A stretch of 64,000 nucleotides of DNA from Megalobrama amblycephala (lineage: Eukaryota; Chordata; Actinopteri; Cypriniformes; Xenocyprididae): positions 30,767,418 to 30,831,417 of the forward strand of contig NC_063054.1 in the NCBI RefSeq assembly GCF_018812025.1, read 5' to 3'. This document shows positions 24,356 through 36,619 of this stretch, in pieces. The position numbers and the translations under genes are program-made. The notes under the pieces were generated by a model that saw nothing but the letters and a program-made list of their open reading frames with translations, was not told the origin of the DNA and did no database searches. Position 1 is the stretch's first letter, and the number at the start of each line of letters is the position of its first letter.

Positions 24356-26700
24356 TGCAACTAACAATTAATTAATTGTCGACTGATATATATTAGCCGA
24401 TATTTGCCATCTTTAATTATCTGCATCGGCCCATAAGTTTTTCTGTTTGGCCGATGTGTTGTAAGCAGGACTTTTATTTTGATAGCGATGATAACGCCTG
24501 AGCACACAAGAGTTCACTGATTAAACTTTAGCCATTTTGATTTAACTTTTGCCATTTAAAGTACAAGTCTGTTTATTTTCCAGATTTATTTTCATGAAAT
24601 TAATTTTCAAATTATTTACTTATAATTTAGTAAATATTACATAAAATAACATTTCATTTCATCATTTCTTATGGATGTGTTTTTACTATTTTTAAATTAG
24701 GGTGATACAGCAGGCTATATATTTTGGCTTAAAAAAAATCATTATCAGCCAACCACGATTAATAAATCTGTCAATTATTTCACTAAATCAGATATTCAAC
24801 ATTTTGCCTAATGAACGCCTTCAAACAATGTGCAAGCTAAAGTCTATTCAATGTACGCTGTACATTGCATGCAAAAATGGTTAATGGTTAAAATTAGGGC
24901 TGTCAATCGATTAAAAATTTTAATCGAATTAATTACATACTCTGTGATTAATTAATCTAAATTAAATCGCATACATAATTTTTGCTGTGAAAGTATTAAA
25001 TATTTCAATTCAAATGAATCAATGCAGGGTTTTTCCTGGGTCAAAAATGGTCTTCGGTGGTGACAGACATGGTCATCCACACAAACAGTAAGAAGTGCCC
25101 TACCCACGTGATCTGCGAGCCCGATACTGACAATAAAGTACCCGTCACTCTCACTGTAATTCTTTCTTGCCCTCTTTGCAAAAAAAAAAAAAAAAAGAAA
25201 AAAAAGTGATTTTATAGCTTTGTAAGAGAAGATGCTTTTTTGCTAAACCTGAAAAGTATTAAAAAGTAGCATTTAGAAGTTATATTAAATAATATAATTT
25301 TCTACCATATACAATTGAATGCACCTAGCTAACAACAACTTGCTTTGTTCTGGTTTCACCTCACTCCAGTCTAAACTAACTGATTTTATGGGTAGGCCTA
25401 ATTTACTACACAATGTCATTTAAATAACCTGAAAATATTGTGGATTATTAAGGCTAATTTTACTAACCACTCTTGCTAAATGGGGTAAGCACACTTATGT
25501 TCTCATTTCAGTGTTGTTCGAGTAAATGATTCATTCTAGACCGTGTGGACAGATCAGCTGTTGTCATGATTCATTAAAATGAATCTGTTCAAATTAGTCA
25601 TTAGGTCACGAATCGGACATTAGCGGACGTTGACACGTTGCGTGCGAATCGCGACTGTTATTAGGACATCGCAAAAGATTTGTCAACACAGAAAACACTT
25701 CACCACTGGATAGGATTTTCTTTTTGTTTACTGAAAGTGTGGTTTATGTCAGCTGCACGTGCAGGGCGCCTGTCAGAGAAGATGAGGTGACGTTCTTTTG
25801 AGCACTATTCACACCCAGCGGTTATTCAGGAAAAACATTCTCCGAATGTCTTACGAACTTTTAGCATTGCGTCAGTTGATTTAGATTATTATGTGTGAGG
25901 TAGAGAGAGTGCAAAGACGGTGCTTACTTTGAAGACAGAGAGAGCTCGCAAGCACGAGGGAGGAGCTCTGCTCGTTCTGTCCGTCAGCACAGCAGTCGTC
26001 TCCCTTCTTCATTTTACAGTCGAATGGTGGCTCGAACTGCTCCAGGTTCAAAGGTCAATACGGAATGGATTAGGGGCCGTTCACACAGAACGCGTCTTTG
26101 TGTCTAAAAACGCGCTCAGGAGTGGTTTTAAAAAAAGCGCAGCATAGAACGCGAGCGTCTCGAGACGCGCCTTTGAGTGATGCAATAACGACAATAACAG
26201 AAATAATAGAAATAGGCAAACAGCAGAATTGACAGATACAAGTTTTGACATGGAAAAAAAGAAAATAAGATAATAATAAGCGCCTCCTCCACCATGTTGC
26301 CATTATACAAAACAGTTGTCATGCCAACTCGCAACGCTTGCCCCGCCTCCGAGTTTTTCTGATTGGTCCACTGTTTTGGAACTGACATTGATGATTGGCG
26401 CTGCATGTAAAAGTTGTAATTCTTTTAACTTGACACGGCGTCTTAAAAACGCTGTGCTCATGTGAGAGGCGCTGCAAAAGACGCAAGACGCGAGCGTAAC
26501 GGTCATGCACGTCCGTCAAGCGCGTGTTTACATAGAAAAACAATGGGAAAGTAGCGCATTGAAATAGAAAAACGCGTTCTGTGTGAAAGTTAAAATATAA
26601 TATAACATACACTACCATTAAAACATTTTGGCCAATACCGATAACTCTTTATATATTTGAAAGCCGATAACCGATATATCGGCCGATAAATCAAAATCCA
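24356..26700. mobile_element. Composite hAT-type MITE cluster
   Basis: The left part has hAT-MITE-like motifs: gggctgcaactaacaattaa (24353), gactgatatatattagccga and atctgcatcggcccataag. A mirrored set, gccgataaccgatatatcgg, then ccgataaatcaaaatcc, lies at 26663-26700. Between them are a second MITE start at 24896 (agggctgtcaatcgattaaa) and the separate element at 26071-26590. The simplest reading is one old element split by later insertions. No intact target duplication was found for the outer unit. Confidence 0.45.
26071..26590. mobile_element. MITE with 'ttcacacagaacgcgt' ends
   Basis: The left end ggggccgttcacacagaacg, then cgt, and the right end aaaacgcgttctgtgtgaaa are inverted copies sharing ttcacacagaacgcgt. 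The interior is rich in cgcgt/acgcg motifs, unlike the AT-rich flanks, which explains its local CpG density. No long coding frame. Confidence 0.75.
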
Positions 26701-26768
26701 AATTTTATATAATTTTTGAGAGCCTGATCACAAAAACAAAAGTCTCACATTAAAAGCCATGTCCCAAG

Positions 26769-27168
26769 TAGGGATGGGCTGATACCACAATTTTGGCTTC
26801 GGTACGGTACCACAATCTAATACCGGTACTATTTGATCGTTTGAATGACGCACTGACCTGTCGATCTCGTCTTGTAAGTCAGGATGAGAAAGTGACAGGT
26901 GCTAAGTAATTCCAAATTATGCATCTATTGCTCTCATTATTAATTAGTTTTGGGCGTGTTGAGTGAGATTCAACTGCTTTATCCATTTTATTCCTCTATG
27001 TTGTCACATTTGCTGGTTTCGCGTCAGTTTGGGTAGCACTTTGGAACAGGGTGAGCTTCGGAACAGCAGCATATACCGAAATGAGCAAAATCATAATATC
27101 GTACCGTTTGAAATAAAATATATACACACACAGGCATTTTTCCAGTACCGGTATACCGCGCATCCCTA
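26769..27168. mobile_element. 400-bp hAT MITE with 8-bp target duplication
   Basis: It begins tagggatgggctgatacc and ends ggtataccgcgcatcccta, an imperfect inverted pair. Exact 8-bp direct repeats gtcccaag flank it at 26761-26768 and 27169-27176. Inner ends carry ggtacggtacc and cagtaccggtata motifs. Non-coding. Confidence 0.9.
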
Positions 27169-27359
27169 GTCCCAAGCACACAATTATAATGTTCTCATAA
27201 TTTTATGTAGTCTATATGACTGACTTGTGCTGCACATGTTGCACTTTTTGAAGAAATTTCAATCGTATTTCAAGCAATTTAAAACCATTATTACAGTCTG
27301 CATCTGAACAAGTGTCTCAGCTGAAGGAAATTATCCATTATTTATCAGCTTTAACATAA

Positions 27360-27460
27360 TCTGCCAAATTTTCTTATCAGGCCAATAACGATAACATAAA
27401 TGATGAACATATAATCGACCATTACCGATATTGTGGCCAATATATTGTGCATCCCTATAA
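27360..27460. mobile_element. hAT MITE end fragment
   Basis: The sequence atcaggccaataacgataac...aatcgaccattaccgatatt, then gtggccaatatattgtgcat and cccta, is of the 'ggccgatatcg...tgcatccct' end type. Only one end is recognisable. A similar stray end (agggatgcacaaatatcagc) lies at 34006. Confidence 0.45.
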
Positions 27461-27619
27461 TAAAATAAGCACAAAGGGTCACCCAAAACCGCTGAACAGT
27501 CAGTGAACAGAAAGCAGATCAAATGAAAATGTACAAATGAGATTTCATACCAATTAGCCACCAAATCCCCAAAACGTAAAATAGTTACAAATTGCCATGA
27601 GATTGTGTTGTCGGTTTTA

Positions 27620-28436
27620 AGTAAATGTATTTCTTTTGAACCTTCAATTTTATCAAAGGAAAACAAATGCATCACAGTTTCCGCAAGAATATTAAAGCAG
27701 AACTAAGTAACTTTTTTACCTTCATAAACAGTTTTCTAAGTCCTTACAATGGTTAATTGACTTGTAGTGGTGTGTTTGAGGCGTGCACTAACCCCCTCTG
27801 GCACGTCTACGCCAAAAAACAGCACTTGCAAGTTGAGCTGCACCGACCCGAAACAATCTCGCCTCATGTTCACGTTCACGCGAGAGTGACAAAATGCTTT
27901 ACGGTAATTCAAAAACAATGTATATATTATTACTTTATAAGACAATTTCGAAAATTACCCACCTCCTTCGAGATTTCTTGAACTGTATTTGCAAAACTAC
28001 TGCGCTGCTGAGCGTTGTAGTCGTTGTAGTCCAAAGCTGCGCTTGGAGTATTTACGACAGTGTGATTCACTGAAGGAACCTGTAGGGCGAGCTTTGCAAA
28101 TCTTACTGAGTTCCGCTTTAAGGAGGACAACTGTTTTCAACATCGATACGAAACATCGTTTCTTGAGCAGCAAATTAACATTAGAATGATTTCTGAAGAA
28201 TCATGTGACACTGAACACTGGAGTAATTATGCTGAAAATTCAGCTGTCATCATAGGAATAAATTACATTTTAACATGAATTAAAAGAGAAAATGTTATGA
28301 CATTTCACAATATTACATTATTTTTTTTTCTGTATTTTTAATCCAATAAACAGCCTTGGTGAGCATTACAGACTTCTTCCTAAAACATTTAAAAAAAACA
28401 TATTGACCCATAAACCTTCAAACAGTAACGTATACA
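27620..28436. mobile_element. TA-type MITE interrupted by a second MITE
   Basis: The left part (27620-27692; ttcttttgaaccttcaattt...catcacagtttccgcaagaa) and the right part (28121-28436; caactgttttcaacatcgat...tcttgagcagcaaatta...atcatgtgacactgaa...gccttggtgagcattaca...ccttcaaacagtaacgta) follow the order of the family copy at 15749-16206. The gap between them is exactly the nested element at 27695-28118. Confidence 0.75.
27695..28118. mobile_element. Nested 424-bp MITE with TA duplication
   Basis: The ends aagcagaactaagtaact and actgagttccgctt are inverted near-copies. TA flanks both sides (27693-27694 and 28119-28120), and removal rejoins the host MITE. Non-coding, and less AT-rich than its host. 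Confidence 0.8.
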
Positions 28437-30400
28437 TATAAAAAAAATAAATAAAAATTACTTAGTACTTAGAGTTGCATATGATTTCAAGTTCCAATCA
28501 CATTTTATTTAAAACCCAATTCTGATGTTGAACAACTAACTGATTGACCTGCAGGCACAATGACATGCAATTATGAACTACTCAAAGTTGTGGCAACTAC
28601 CATGATTGACAACGGAAATAAAATTTAAGGAAATGCATGCAAGGCATTTTTCACAACTTTCTTAAAGTGCCATCACTGACAGAGATTCTTCATACAAAAA
28701 GAGCAAATGCCAAGACCCAACTAATCTAAACTAAACACACCATTGATTATTTTCATGTTCAATTATTATTGATCTTATTGATTCATTGCTGCATCCTCTC
28801 ATGCATCTCCTGTTAAACGCATGCTTGTCTGGGCAGATGTTTATTGCTCCTCTAATCAGTGCTGGACTCTGATTTTAGAGTATTTAATTAGTGGAAAAAA
28901 CAAGCAATCACTACGGTGTCCAAATGCTCCATGAAAACACTAGGCAAAAATCCCTTGTGTTATCCGTTACACATGCATTTCAATCTGCTAAATCTAATCT
29001 GCGCTTTAGTGTAGAAAAGACCATGCAATTCATATAACAAAAAAGAAAAACATCTTGGATCCTACACCAACAAATCAGATATGCCTTTTAAAGCCACTGG
29101 AGATAACGCTGCTTTTATTTGTGTTGAATTTTGCTTTCTTCCCTATTTCTAATCTTACTATCCAGTATCAGTATACTACAAAAACACCATAATATAACCC
29201 TCAAATAAGTGAATGTATTCTGGCCACTGGAGAACATTCGAGCCACCTCAAGAACAAAAATTAGAATAAAAAGATGGGACTGGCAGGGGACTAACTTTGC
29301 CTGCAGCAGCTGTACTATTGCTTGGAGGCATTCGTTCCATTTCTCAGTACCTAAGGTCAGCCGGGCTGCTTCTGGCTAAAGTGAGATTGACCCAAATAAT
29401 CCGAGGGCTGGCTTAGGTCTCCAGACAACCTACGCTGATCACAGCCATAGTTGTAAAAGAGTGCAGGTATGTTGCACAAGACCAAAAGATCTCGCTCTCA
29501 TCTCCACCAGCAAATTCCATCTCTAAGAGTAAGACCATGCCTTATTCACAAGTAGTAAAACGAACGAAAGCCAGCTGAATTATTTAGCATCTAAGCATTT
29601 CAGCTTTCAGGAGGGAAAGTCACTATATGATAGAGGGAAAACAAACAGACCTGGAATAAAAGCCATGACCAAAAGTTGAAAAACATCAGAGATACAAAAG
29701 AGGCTGCAATGAGAAAAAAAGTGTTTGCATGTTCTACTTGCTCATAGCGCAAAAGAGGTCCAAAAATAACCTATGACATTCAATGGCCATTCAAAGTACT
29801 GTCATTGTTATAGAGGAACAATTACAATAATACAGAGCCTTTAAATCTACCGGATATACCGATATACCTAACGTCAAGTCAAGTGCACACTGTGAGATTT
29901 TTACCATCTGAAACTACTTTCAGGGATCACATATGAATTGCATCGCAGGACAAAATCAGTAGTTTTGGAGCGGTTAATGTAGCATGCAATGTTTAATCTG
30001 ATTAAATGCTGATTTACACATCCACATCCTGTTGCCAACGGTCGCGGTCGCATATGGCACCAGAAGTTGTCATTGAAAATGAATGCGTTCATGTCATTTT
30101 GTGGAAAGCTCTACCCAAGATGTATATTGCATAATCTGACATAAAAGACAATTGCTGTCACAGTTTGCCTTTTATCCAAGATCTCGCTGCAGTCACATCC
30201 TACAATCTGAAAAGCAAAAGACAGTAGAAAAAACAAAAAAAAAAAAGTTAACATTATGCACTACAAGTTTCTGCAACATCCATGATTAGGCACTTTTGAT
30301 TCTTTCAAAATGCCCGCTAGGTTGAATTGCTTCTCCATTCCACCATATATTCACATTTAAAGTTTAATTTGTATACGTTTTTTACTATGTTGCCCATCTG
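28437..30400. other. Intronic sequence without recognised feature
   Basis: Unique-looking intron 1 DNA with no repeat ends recognised. 28795-28910 has balanced composition with TAATTA-type motifs, but nothing firm can be said. Confidence 0.35.
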
Positions 30401-30660
30401 CATTGATTACCTGTGAACAACTCGATAAGAATTAATTTCTCTTATTAGCTCGAATTATGCATAATTAATGATGAGAGAAATGAGGTTTGAGCATGCGGAG
30501 AGCTCTGTCATCTATAATGAATGAGAGGAGTTCAGAGCCCAGATGGGTGTGTGATGTTGCCTGTGAGCACTTCCTGCGGCAGTCATGCACAAGGGAGAGA
30601 ATTTCAGGTGGAGGTGAGAAGCCATAAACAAAGATACCTTTGTGAAGTCTGAATGATGAG
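30401..30660. promoter_or_regulatory. Candidate conserved non-coding element
   Basis: This is a non-repetitive block with dense homeodomain/POU-like motifs: a 14-bp palindrome aattatgcataatt (30453-30466), attaatga directly after it, and gaattaattt at 30429. It is followed by a moderately GC, low-repeat stretch. The texture is like vertebrate developmental enhancers, but conservation cannot be seen from one sequence. Confidence 0.25.
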
Positions 30661-30944
30661 GAGTGTGGTTACTGAAGCATACTGGCCACTCTCAATCCAC
30701 ATAGATTCCATTTGCTTTAAACTATTGCTAAAGAGCCATGAACAAATCCATTTGGTGGGGAATATTTAAGGTACGGTTTGGAGTACTTTGTCAAGTCAAT
30801 GGCCTATGGACTTGCTTCTGCATTATTAGGGTTGTTAATAGGGTTAATCATTAACAACCCATATTAGGGTTGATTATATATTGCTGTTAATAATATCATT
30901 GTTCAGTGATTTAACAAAAGAAACATTAAACTTATGCATAAACT

Positions 30945-31075
30945 ACTGTTTAAAAGTTGGATGTTCGTAAAATTTTTATGTTTTTGAAAAACTCTTATGA
31001 TCAAGGCTGCATTTAATTGATAAAAATACAGTAAAAAGTAATATTGTGAAATATTATTACAACTTTGGAACGTAG
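30945..31075. mobile_element. TA-type MITE fragment
   Basis: The sequence tttaaaagttggatgttcgt...atcaaggctgcatttaattg, then aaaatacagtaaaaagtaat and attgtgaaatattattacaa, is the right half of the family seen at 15749-16206, here in the opposite orientation. It is truncated on both sides. Confidence 0.6.
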
Positions 31076-31603
31076 TGAAATGCAAAACTTTTCACACGAG
31101 CTTGCGTTTGCGGTCTGACGCGTTCGCATGCTTTTGAAAGTCAATGGAACGAAAAGTGCAGTGTGACCGCCCCTTTACATCTCCTAAACTGACCTGCATG
31201 CACAAAAGAACCATAACAAAGATCAGATTCCATGTAGTTTGTGCTGTTCACACGGTTATTAAAAAAAAAAAAAAAAAAAAGGTTTTGGGCCACTTTTGAC
31301 TACAGTGTGAATGTAGCCTAAATATCCTCCACAACTGACTGCTAACTGGCATTCAGGTCTGCCTCCATTCAGTTATCAACGTCCAACTATCTACAATCCA
31401 ATCTATTCCCGTAGGATGAAATCAAATCCTGCCCTATAGTTAGTTTTCTCAATGCAGAAGCTGTTTCACTCGGATACACAGCACAATAGGGGAAAAAAAA
31501 GACTAATTGCAACTTCCATTTATGGCTTACTTTAATACCAATAATGTAATGATTAATCAGTTCTCATTCATTAACATTGAAAATCAATGACATTTGCCTA
31601 TCA

Positions 31604-32545
31604 CAGTGGTTCCCAAACTTTTTAGCTTGGAGTACCCCCTGAAGGGATTACCATCCTTCTGCGTACCCCCTCTCTTAGACTGCAGTCACACCTTTATCAT
31701 TAAGGGACAATATTTGCCCCCTAAACTGATTTTCCAGTGCATTTTTTTGTGAATATGAATAACATTAAAATAATGTTTTAAATAAAAAACGTTCAATAGA
31801 GAAATATGCAATGATGGTAAAACTAAGTAAAACTTTTAAATATTAAACTAAAACCGCCAGTAGGTGGCAGCGAGTCACTGTTTTTATGAGTGAGTCATCG
31901 AGTCATTCATTCAGTAACGAAGCAAGTGGCTGTGAATGAATCATTGAATCACTGACTCTCACGATTCGTTCAAAGCCACAGAATTGTTCGCGAAACACAG
32001 ATGTGTGTTGTAGTTCTGCTGTGGTTTTCGTTAGAACTATTGTTTCATTGCAAAAGAGAGTAAATATTGACAGTACTGTGTTTAAAATGTACGTTTTATT
32101 TTTTGACCTGTTGTATAATAATGTCACGTTTGCGGTCATGTGGATATTTGGGAACAATCGTTATCATCATTAAATACAAGAACAAGAAAGTTTGAGTCTT
32201 AAATCGAAATTAATTATCTGTGTCTATATTTGTTCTTCATACGAGTAAGTGCTAAATCCCCGATTTTCCAAAGGTGCATTGTCCTGAACGACAGTAATTT
32301 AGCACGATTTAAGGCAGCAGATTGCACTCAATCTATCATATGCATGCTGCTTCTGTGGATACAGTCATTTTTGACTGCAAATGATGAGGTAATTTGATTA
32401 AATGTACTGGATTTACGACATTTTGGCAGTTAGAAATACATGCTCGATTCTAATATCATTTTAAGGTAGAATTAAATGAACTACTCAGCATTTTGTTCGC
32501 GTTCCCCCTTTTGTCACCTCGCGTACCCCAGTTTGGGAACCACTG
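31604..32545. mobile_element. 942-bp hAT element (non-coding) with 8-bp target duplication
   Basis: It begins cagtggttcccaaacttttt and ends cagtttgggaaccactg, a clear inverted repeat. Both ends also share a 'tacccc' sub-terminal motif (gagtacccc / gcgtacccc). It is flanked by gcctatca (31596-31603) and gcctatta (32546-32553), an 8-bp duplication with one difference. The inside has no hAT transposase-like frame, so this is a non-autonomous derivative. Confidence 0.88.
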
Positions 32546-32553
32546 GCCTATTA

Positions 32554-35039
32554 TATATGAAAAAATTTAAAACTTACGCAAAGAGGCAAAAACAGTCCTG
32601 TAAATGTCAATGCGGTTTATCCATATTACAAGATCCCAACTTTCAGTTCCAAAAGCAGAAAAAAAGAATCTCACACAACCATTTTTTACATCATAACCTC
32701 AAGATCAATCTATTTTCAAAGGCAATTCTGCTCCTCAAAGGTCAGAGTGTCTGGCGAGGCGAGACAGAGTGCCCACAGTCGCGTCTGACAAGTGAGACCC
32801 CACAGGGTCCAGCTGTGACTATTTGTTTCCCTCATGCCAGCGATCAATGGATGAAATCCCGCTATTCAGGGGTGAATTATCACTGTTCTCATGCTGAGCC
32901 GCTGCATTAAGCAGGAGAGATGAGGGGCTTGTCAGATCCGCAGGAACACCAATGCTCTTGAAGAGGAACGCGGAGGCTTCCGCATGCATTAATGTGCTTA
33001 ACTCTATAACGGTTTAATCCCAGCATTAAAACATATCCAACTCTGGTTAACTAACTCTGAGGAGCCACCATATTATCAACAGGTTTTCCACTGTTAGCCA
33101 CTCCTGTGTGTCAGATGCTTGAATGTACTTGAACTAAATACATTCTAGGTTTAATGTTTTATATCAGCTCGAAGGGCATTGCAGCAATCTCTAGTACAAC
33201 CTGGACCTAGCTGTTGACGTCTATTAGGAGAGGAAAAGAGCCCTCTACTATGCAAACAAGTAGAACAAAATCTCAAAACATAGGTTGACATTACAAAGTG
33301 ACACAATGTAAATTTGGAGGACACCATCGGGACATAGGCACCATTTTCTTATGCAAATAACTGAAACTGAAACGTAGTGACTCATTGTGTAGGATAAACT
33401 AGGAGGAATTCCAGAAACCAGCTCAGATGAAAAAGCAAGGACACAAGGTCAATACAACTGGAAGGCGATTTTAAAGCTTCACCATGCTGTCAGTTTTCAT
33501 CTGTATCTTTACCCTGGACTTGCCTGATTCAAATGGGAAAAACTGGGTCTCAATCAATAGCGAAATTAATTTAATCAAGCCAACGCAAAGTCTCGACTCA
33601 TACTGAGGGAATATTAGACTGGCCTGAAATACTCTAAAAGCACCCATCCTGACAGAAACAAGAAATGACAGCCTTGTTTATGCTTCTTTACAAGCTCATG
33701 GTAAACAATTTAACCGGTTACCTCAACCAAGATATTGAGCTGAGCTTGACTCAACCTGATTGATTCTCTACCACTCAAGCACAAAACCAGCTACACCAGC
33801 ATCACTAATAGCATCACAATATATTCAACAGCTAAATCAATCAACATTTTTTGTGCATTTTTCAAGGCAAACAAAATTTCCCAATGTAATATTATAGTTT
33901 CAAAAAGATAGGTGAAAAAAAATCAAATCAACTTTGTTCCATCCAAACAGAACTTTGATAAGTGAGTAATAATGTAGGTAAAAAATGCTCGAAATTGCCA
34001 TTAATCAGGGATGCACAAATATCAGCCACTGTCTATATTAGTTATTGGCCAAAGTTTAATACTAGTACTTCACTAAAGGGACACTGAGAGATTGAAGATT
34101 CAACCCTCTCTCTTGAATAGTGCATATCAGCATACATTATTGTGCCCTTGTAACTATAGTAGTCATCAAAAGCTCAAAACAATACAAGTTTTAGCTTACT
34201 ATTGTCACTATAGTGCAACAGTGCCCGCCTCCTTTTTCAGTGACGCTGGTTCCGGAAGTACTTTTTTTTCCATTCATTTTCCCCATATGGATTTTAAAAT
34301 AGTCTTTGTTAAAGAATTATAAGCCAAGAAACAAGCCAATCAACACTACAAACTACTTTAGTAAGAGAAAGAACTACAATGAAGCACTGCAAAGAGCATA
34401 AACAAATTAAAAACGATGGAGAAATATAAAACTACTCAATTACAAATGTTGATTATATGTATAAAACAATACATTTTAATTTTATTTCAGAATATGCATA
34501 TATACAAACATTTCAGTATTTCGAGAGTGTAGGGAGATTAACTAGTTTATGTCATTCGCAGTGCTTCATGGGAGTGGGCGGGGCTATTTTGGAGTGTGTT
34601 GATTTTTTCGACTCTGACTGGTGTCATTTTCTGTACAGCAACATGTGCAATGTAGTTTTTCACCAGGAATTCCACTGCTTAATTATTTAATTGTAATTAT
34701 ATATATTAATTATATAAGCAAATGCATGGATTAACAACCTCATAGTTTACAGTAGGTCTGTCTTTAAAAGGTTTACAAGTTATCATTATCGTGTTATTTC
34801 CTTACAGTGAAAATGTTTTTACGTCGTTATCACGTTTCTTATGTTGCAACATAAGGAATGTGATAATGATGACCAACCTTGCACTTTCACTTATGATATA
34901 ACTTATCCAGTTTATACATGTAAACAAAAAAAATGCCCTCATCATGTAAAAACATGTAGCTCAATTATGACTGAACAGTCTGAAATACAGGAAATACAAT
35001 GTAAAACACTTCCCAAGAATATTAAGATAATGTTAATAT
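32554..35039. other. Intronic sequence, one stray hAT end
   Basis: Mostly unique-looking AT-rich DNA. Only a stray hAT-MITE end near 34006-34070 (agggatgcacaaatatcagc...tattggccaaag) was recognised. A 144-codon open frame at 32476-32910 straddles the end of the preceding hAT element and resembles no protein I know. Confidence 0.4.
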
Positions 35040-35715
35040 TGGCCAAAAAACAGGAAATGCTGACTGGAACTTATTTAAATACTGGCTGACTGAATAAAAA
35101 AAAAAAAAAAAAGGAAATAAAGACAAAACATGAAGAGTGAAATGGGGAAAAGTGAAAAAAAAGAAAAAAAAAGAAAAGGCAAATACTAGTGAATCCTGGC
35201 TTGAAACACTGGAATACTGAAGGGAATGCAGTCTTCCATACTGGTTAAATACTGGCCGAAACCAGGAAATACTGGCTGAAAATACAGGTAAAGCTCACTA
35301 AAAAACTGAAAACACTGACTAATACTGGCAAGGTTGACTGAACTAGTACTGACTGAAATATTAAAAAGCAGACTACTGACTGGAATACAGAAAAACAGGC
35401 AAAACTTAGTGAAATGTAGGTAGTGCATACTGCTTAATAAACTGAAAAACTGCCTAAAATGATAGAGAAAGCAGGAAATACATACTGAAAAACAGGGAAC
35501 TCACTAAAAACAAGGGAATACGGACTGCAATACTCGGTGAAACAGAGGCAGTACACTGAAAAGGCAGGGAACATGGTTTAAAGCAGCAAATAACAGGTAA
35601 CGTTTTCTGGAATATGGTGAAAACTGACTGGAAACAAAAACTGACGGAAACGTAATGTTGCCTACATATTGACAACAGGGAATGCGAACTGAAACACTGA
35701 GCAAAACAAAGAGGA
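35040..35715. repeat. Degenerate purine-rich tandem repeat ('actgactgaaatac(a)gg')
   Basis: Variants of actg(a/g)(c/a)tgaaatac and aaacagg/aacagggaa recur dozens of times without a fixed period. Examples are tactggctgactgaataaaa, aaatactggctgaaaataca, gtactgactgaaatattaaa and tactgaaaaacagggaactc. The plus strand is strongly purine-biased. A poly-A run lies at 35097-35112. This looks like an old minisatellite that has decayed. It lies 400-1070 bp inside intron 1 from the exon 1 donor. Confidence 0.6.
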
Positions 35716-36112
35716 CTAAAATGCTGCCGGTCAGTCATCGGCGAATGACCGACAGAATGAATGAGCGCGCGCCCTTGTGTGAGTGACAGAACTTAACGTT
35801 ACGTGTCCATCAACCGTCATCGGGTCAGACCATACAGGTTCGACAACAAGCATCGCTCACGTGCACTTCTTTATCGTATTACAACATTGTATTTTCTTTA
35901 TTGTTTGTGGAAATGTTTCCTGAAACTGAGACTGCCTCTAACAGTCCCCTTCTCAAGTCACCGAGACTGACATATAACTAATGTTATTAATTTGGTTTCG
36001 CTAACGTTACACTGGGAAAGTTATTTATTTTCACGACAATATCCGACATGGTTTCCTTCGAGAGTGTGAGGAAAGAACTGGAGTAACTTATACGATAATA
36101 ATAAAAGCATAC

Positions 36113-36619
36113 CTCTTTTATCTTGGCTCTTTTAGCTTTAATGTCAGGATCCGCGGGCTCGTGCCCTGTTGCTCCAGGCGGCCGCACGTACTGAACGAAC
36201 GGCAAACTGTCATCTTTCGCTCCTTTGATCTGTCCATTTTGCGCAACTTTCTCCTTGTCGCTGATAATGTCTTGCTTGATCTCGTCCGGCCGTTTCTGTA
36301 GGGTGTCCTTAGCCTCAATCAGCGCCTTTTCGTGGTCTTTTCTAATCTTGGCCAGGATCTTCTCATCCTTGCCCGTCCCGGTGCTCGTGTCACTGACCGT
36401 ACCTGTGCGCGTCTCTGCCTCCACCGAGGACGAGCGGAAGAAAACTCCGCTGAGCAGCTTAGAGGAATCCGGCAAGAAGAAGATAGCTCCGAAACACAGG
36501 GTGATAAAGGCGCTGAACACTAAAAGCAAGATAAATTTCTCCGTGAGCCTGAAGGAGGTCGGGCTGGCGGACTTCCTATTCGGAGTGGCCGTGAAAGGCA
36601 GAAGAGAAGCTACAGGCAT
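36113..36619 (-). CDS. man1a1: man1a1 exon 1: N-terminus of Golgi alpha-1,2-mannosidase IA
   Basis: This exon encodes the first 169 residues of a class I (GH47) alpha-1,2-mannosidase, the Golgi enzyme that trims Man9/Man8 N-glycans towards Man5. The protein opens MPVASLLPF, close to the MPVGGLLPL start of mammalian MAN1A1. A short cytosolic tail (1-28) is followed by a single membrane anchor at about 29-49 (ILLLVFSAFITLCFGAIFFL), then PDSSKLLSGV, a family signature. A charged, probably helical stem (about 85-130; TLQKRPDEIKQDI) leads to KRAKIKE, where the catalytic domain begins. This is a type II membrane topology. The start is well fixed: there is an A at -3, and an in-frame TAA lies four codons upstream. 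The exon ends in phase 0 at GAG|gtatgc (donor at 36111-36112). Reading on past 36113 gives only intron. The family is about 650 residues long, so this is roughly a quarter of the protein. MAN1A1 fits better than MAN1A2. Confidence 0.95.

Noticed and set aside
32476..32910. 144-codon open frame on the plus strand
   Set aside because: It starts inside the hAT element at 31604-32545 and runs into flanking DNA. Composition and residues resemble no protein family.
35040..35715. Regularly spaced repeats as a CRISPR array
   Set aside because: The motifs are degenerate and irregularly spaced, and the genome is eukaryotic. No array with constant repeats and spacers exists in the window.
35987..36112. 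Continuation of the man1a1 exon 1 frame to a stop at 35987
   Set aside because: The family sequence ends at KRAKIKE with a consensus donor directly after. The remaining residues (VCFYYYR...) are intron translation.
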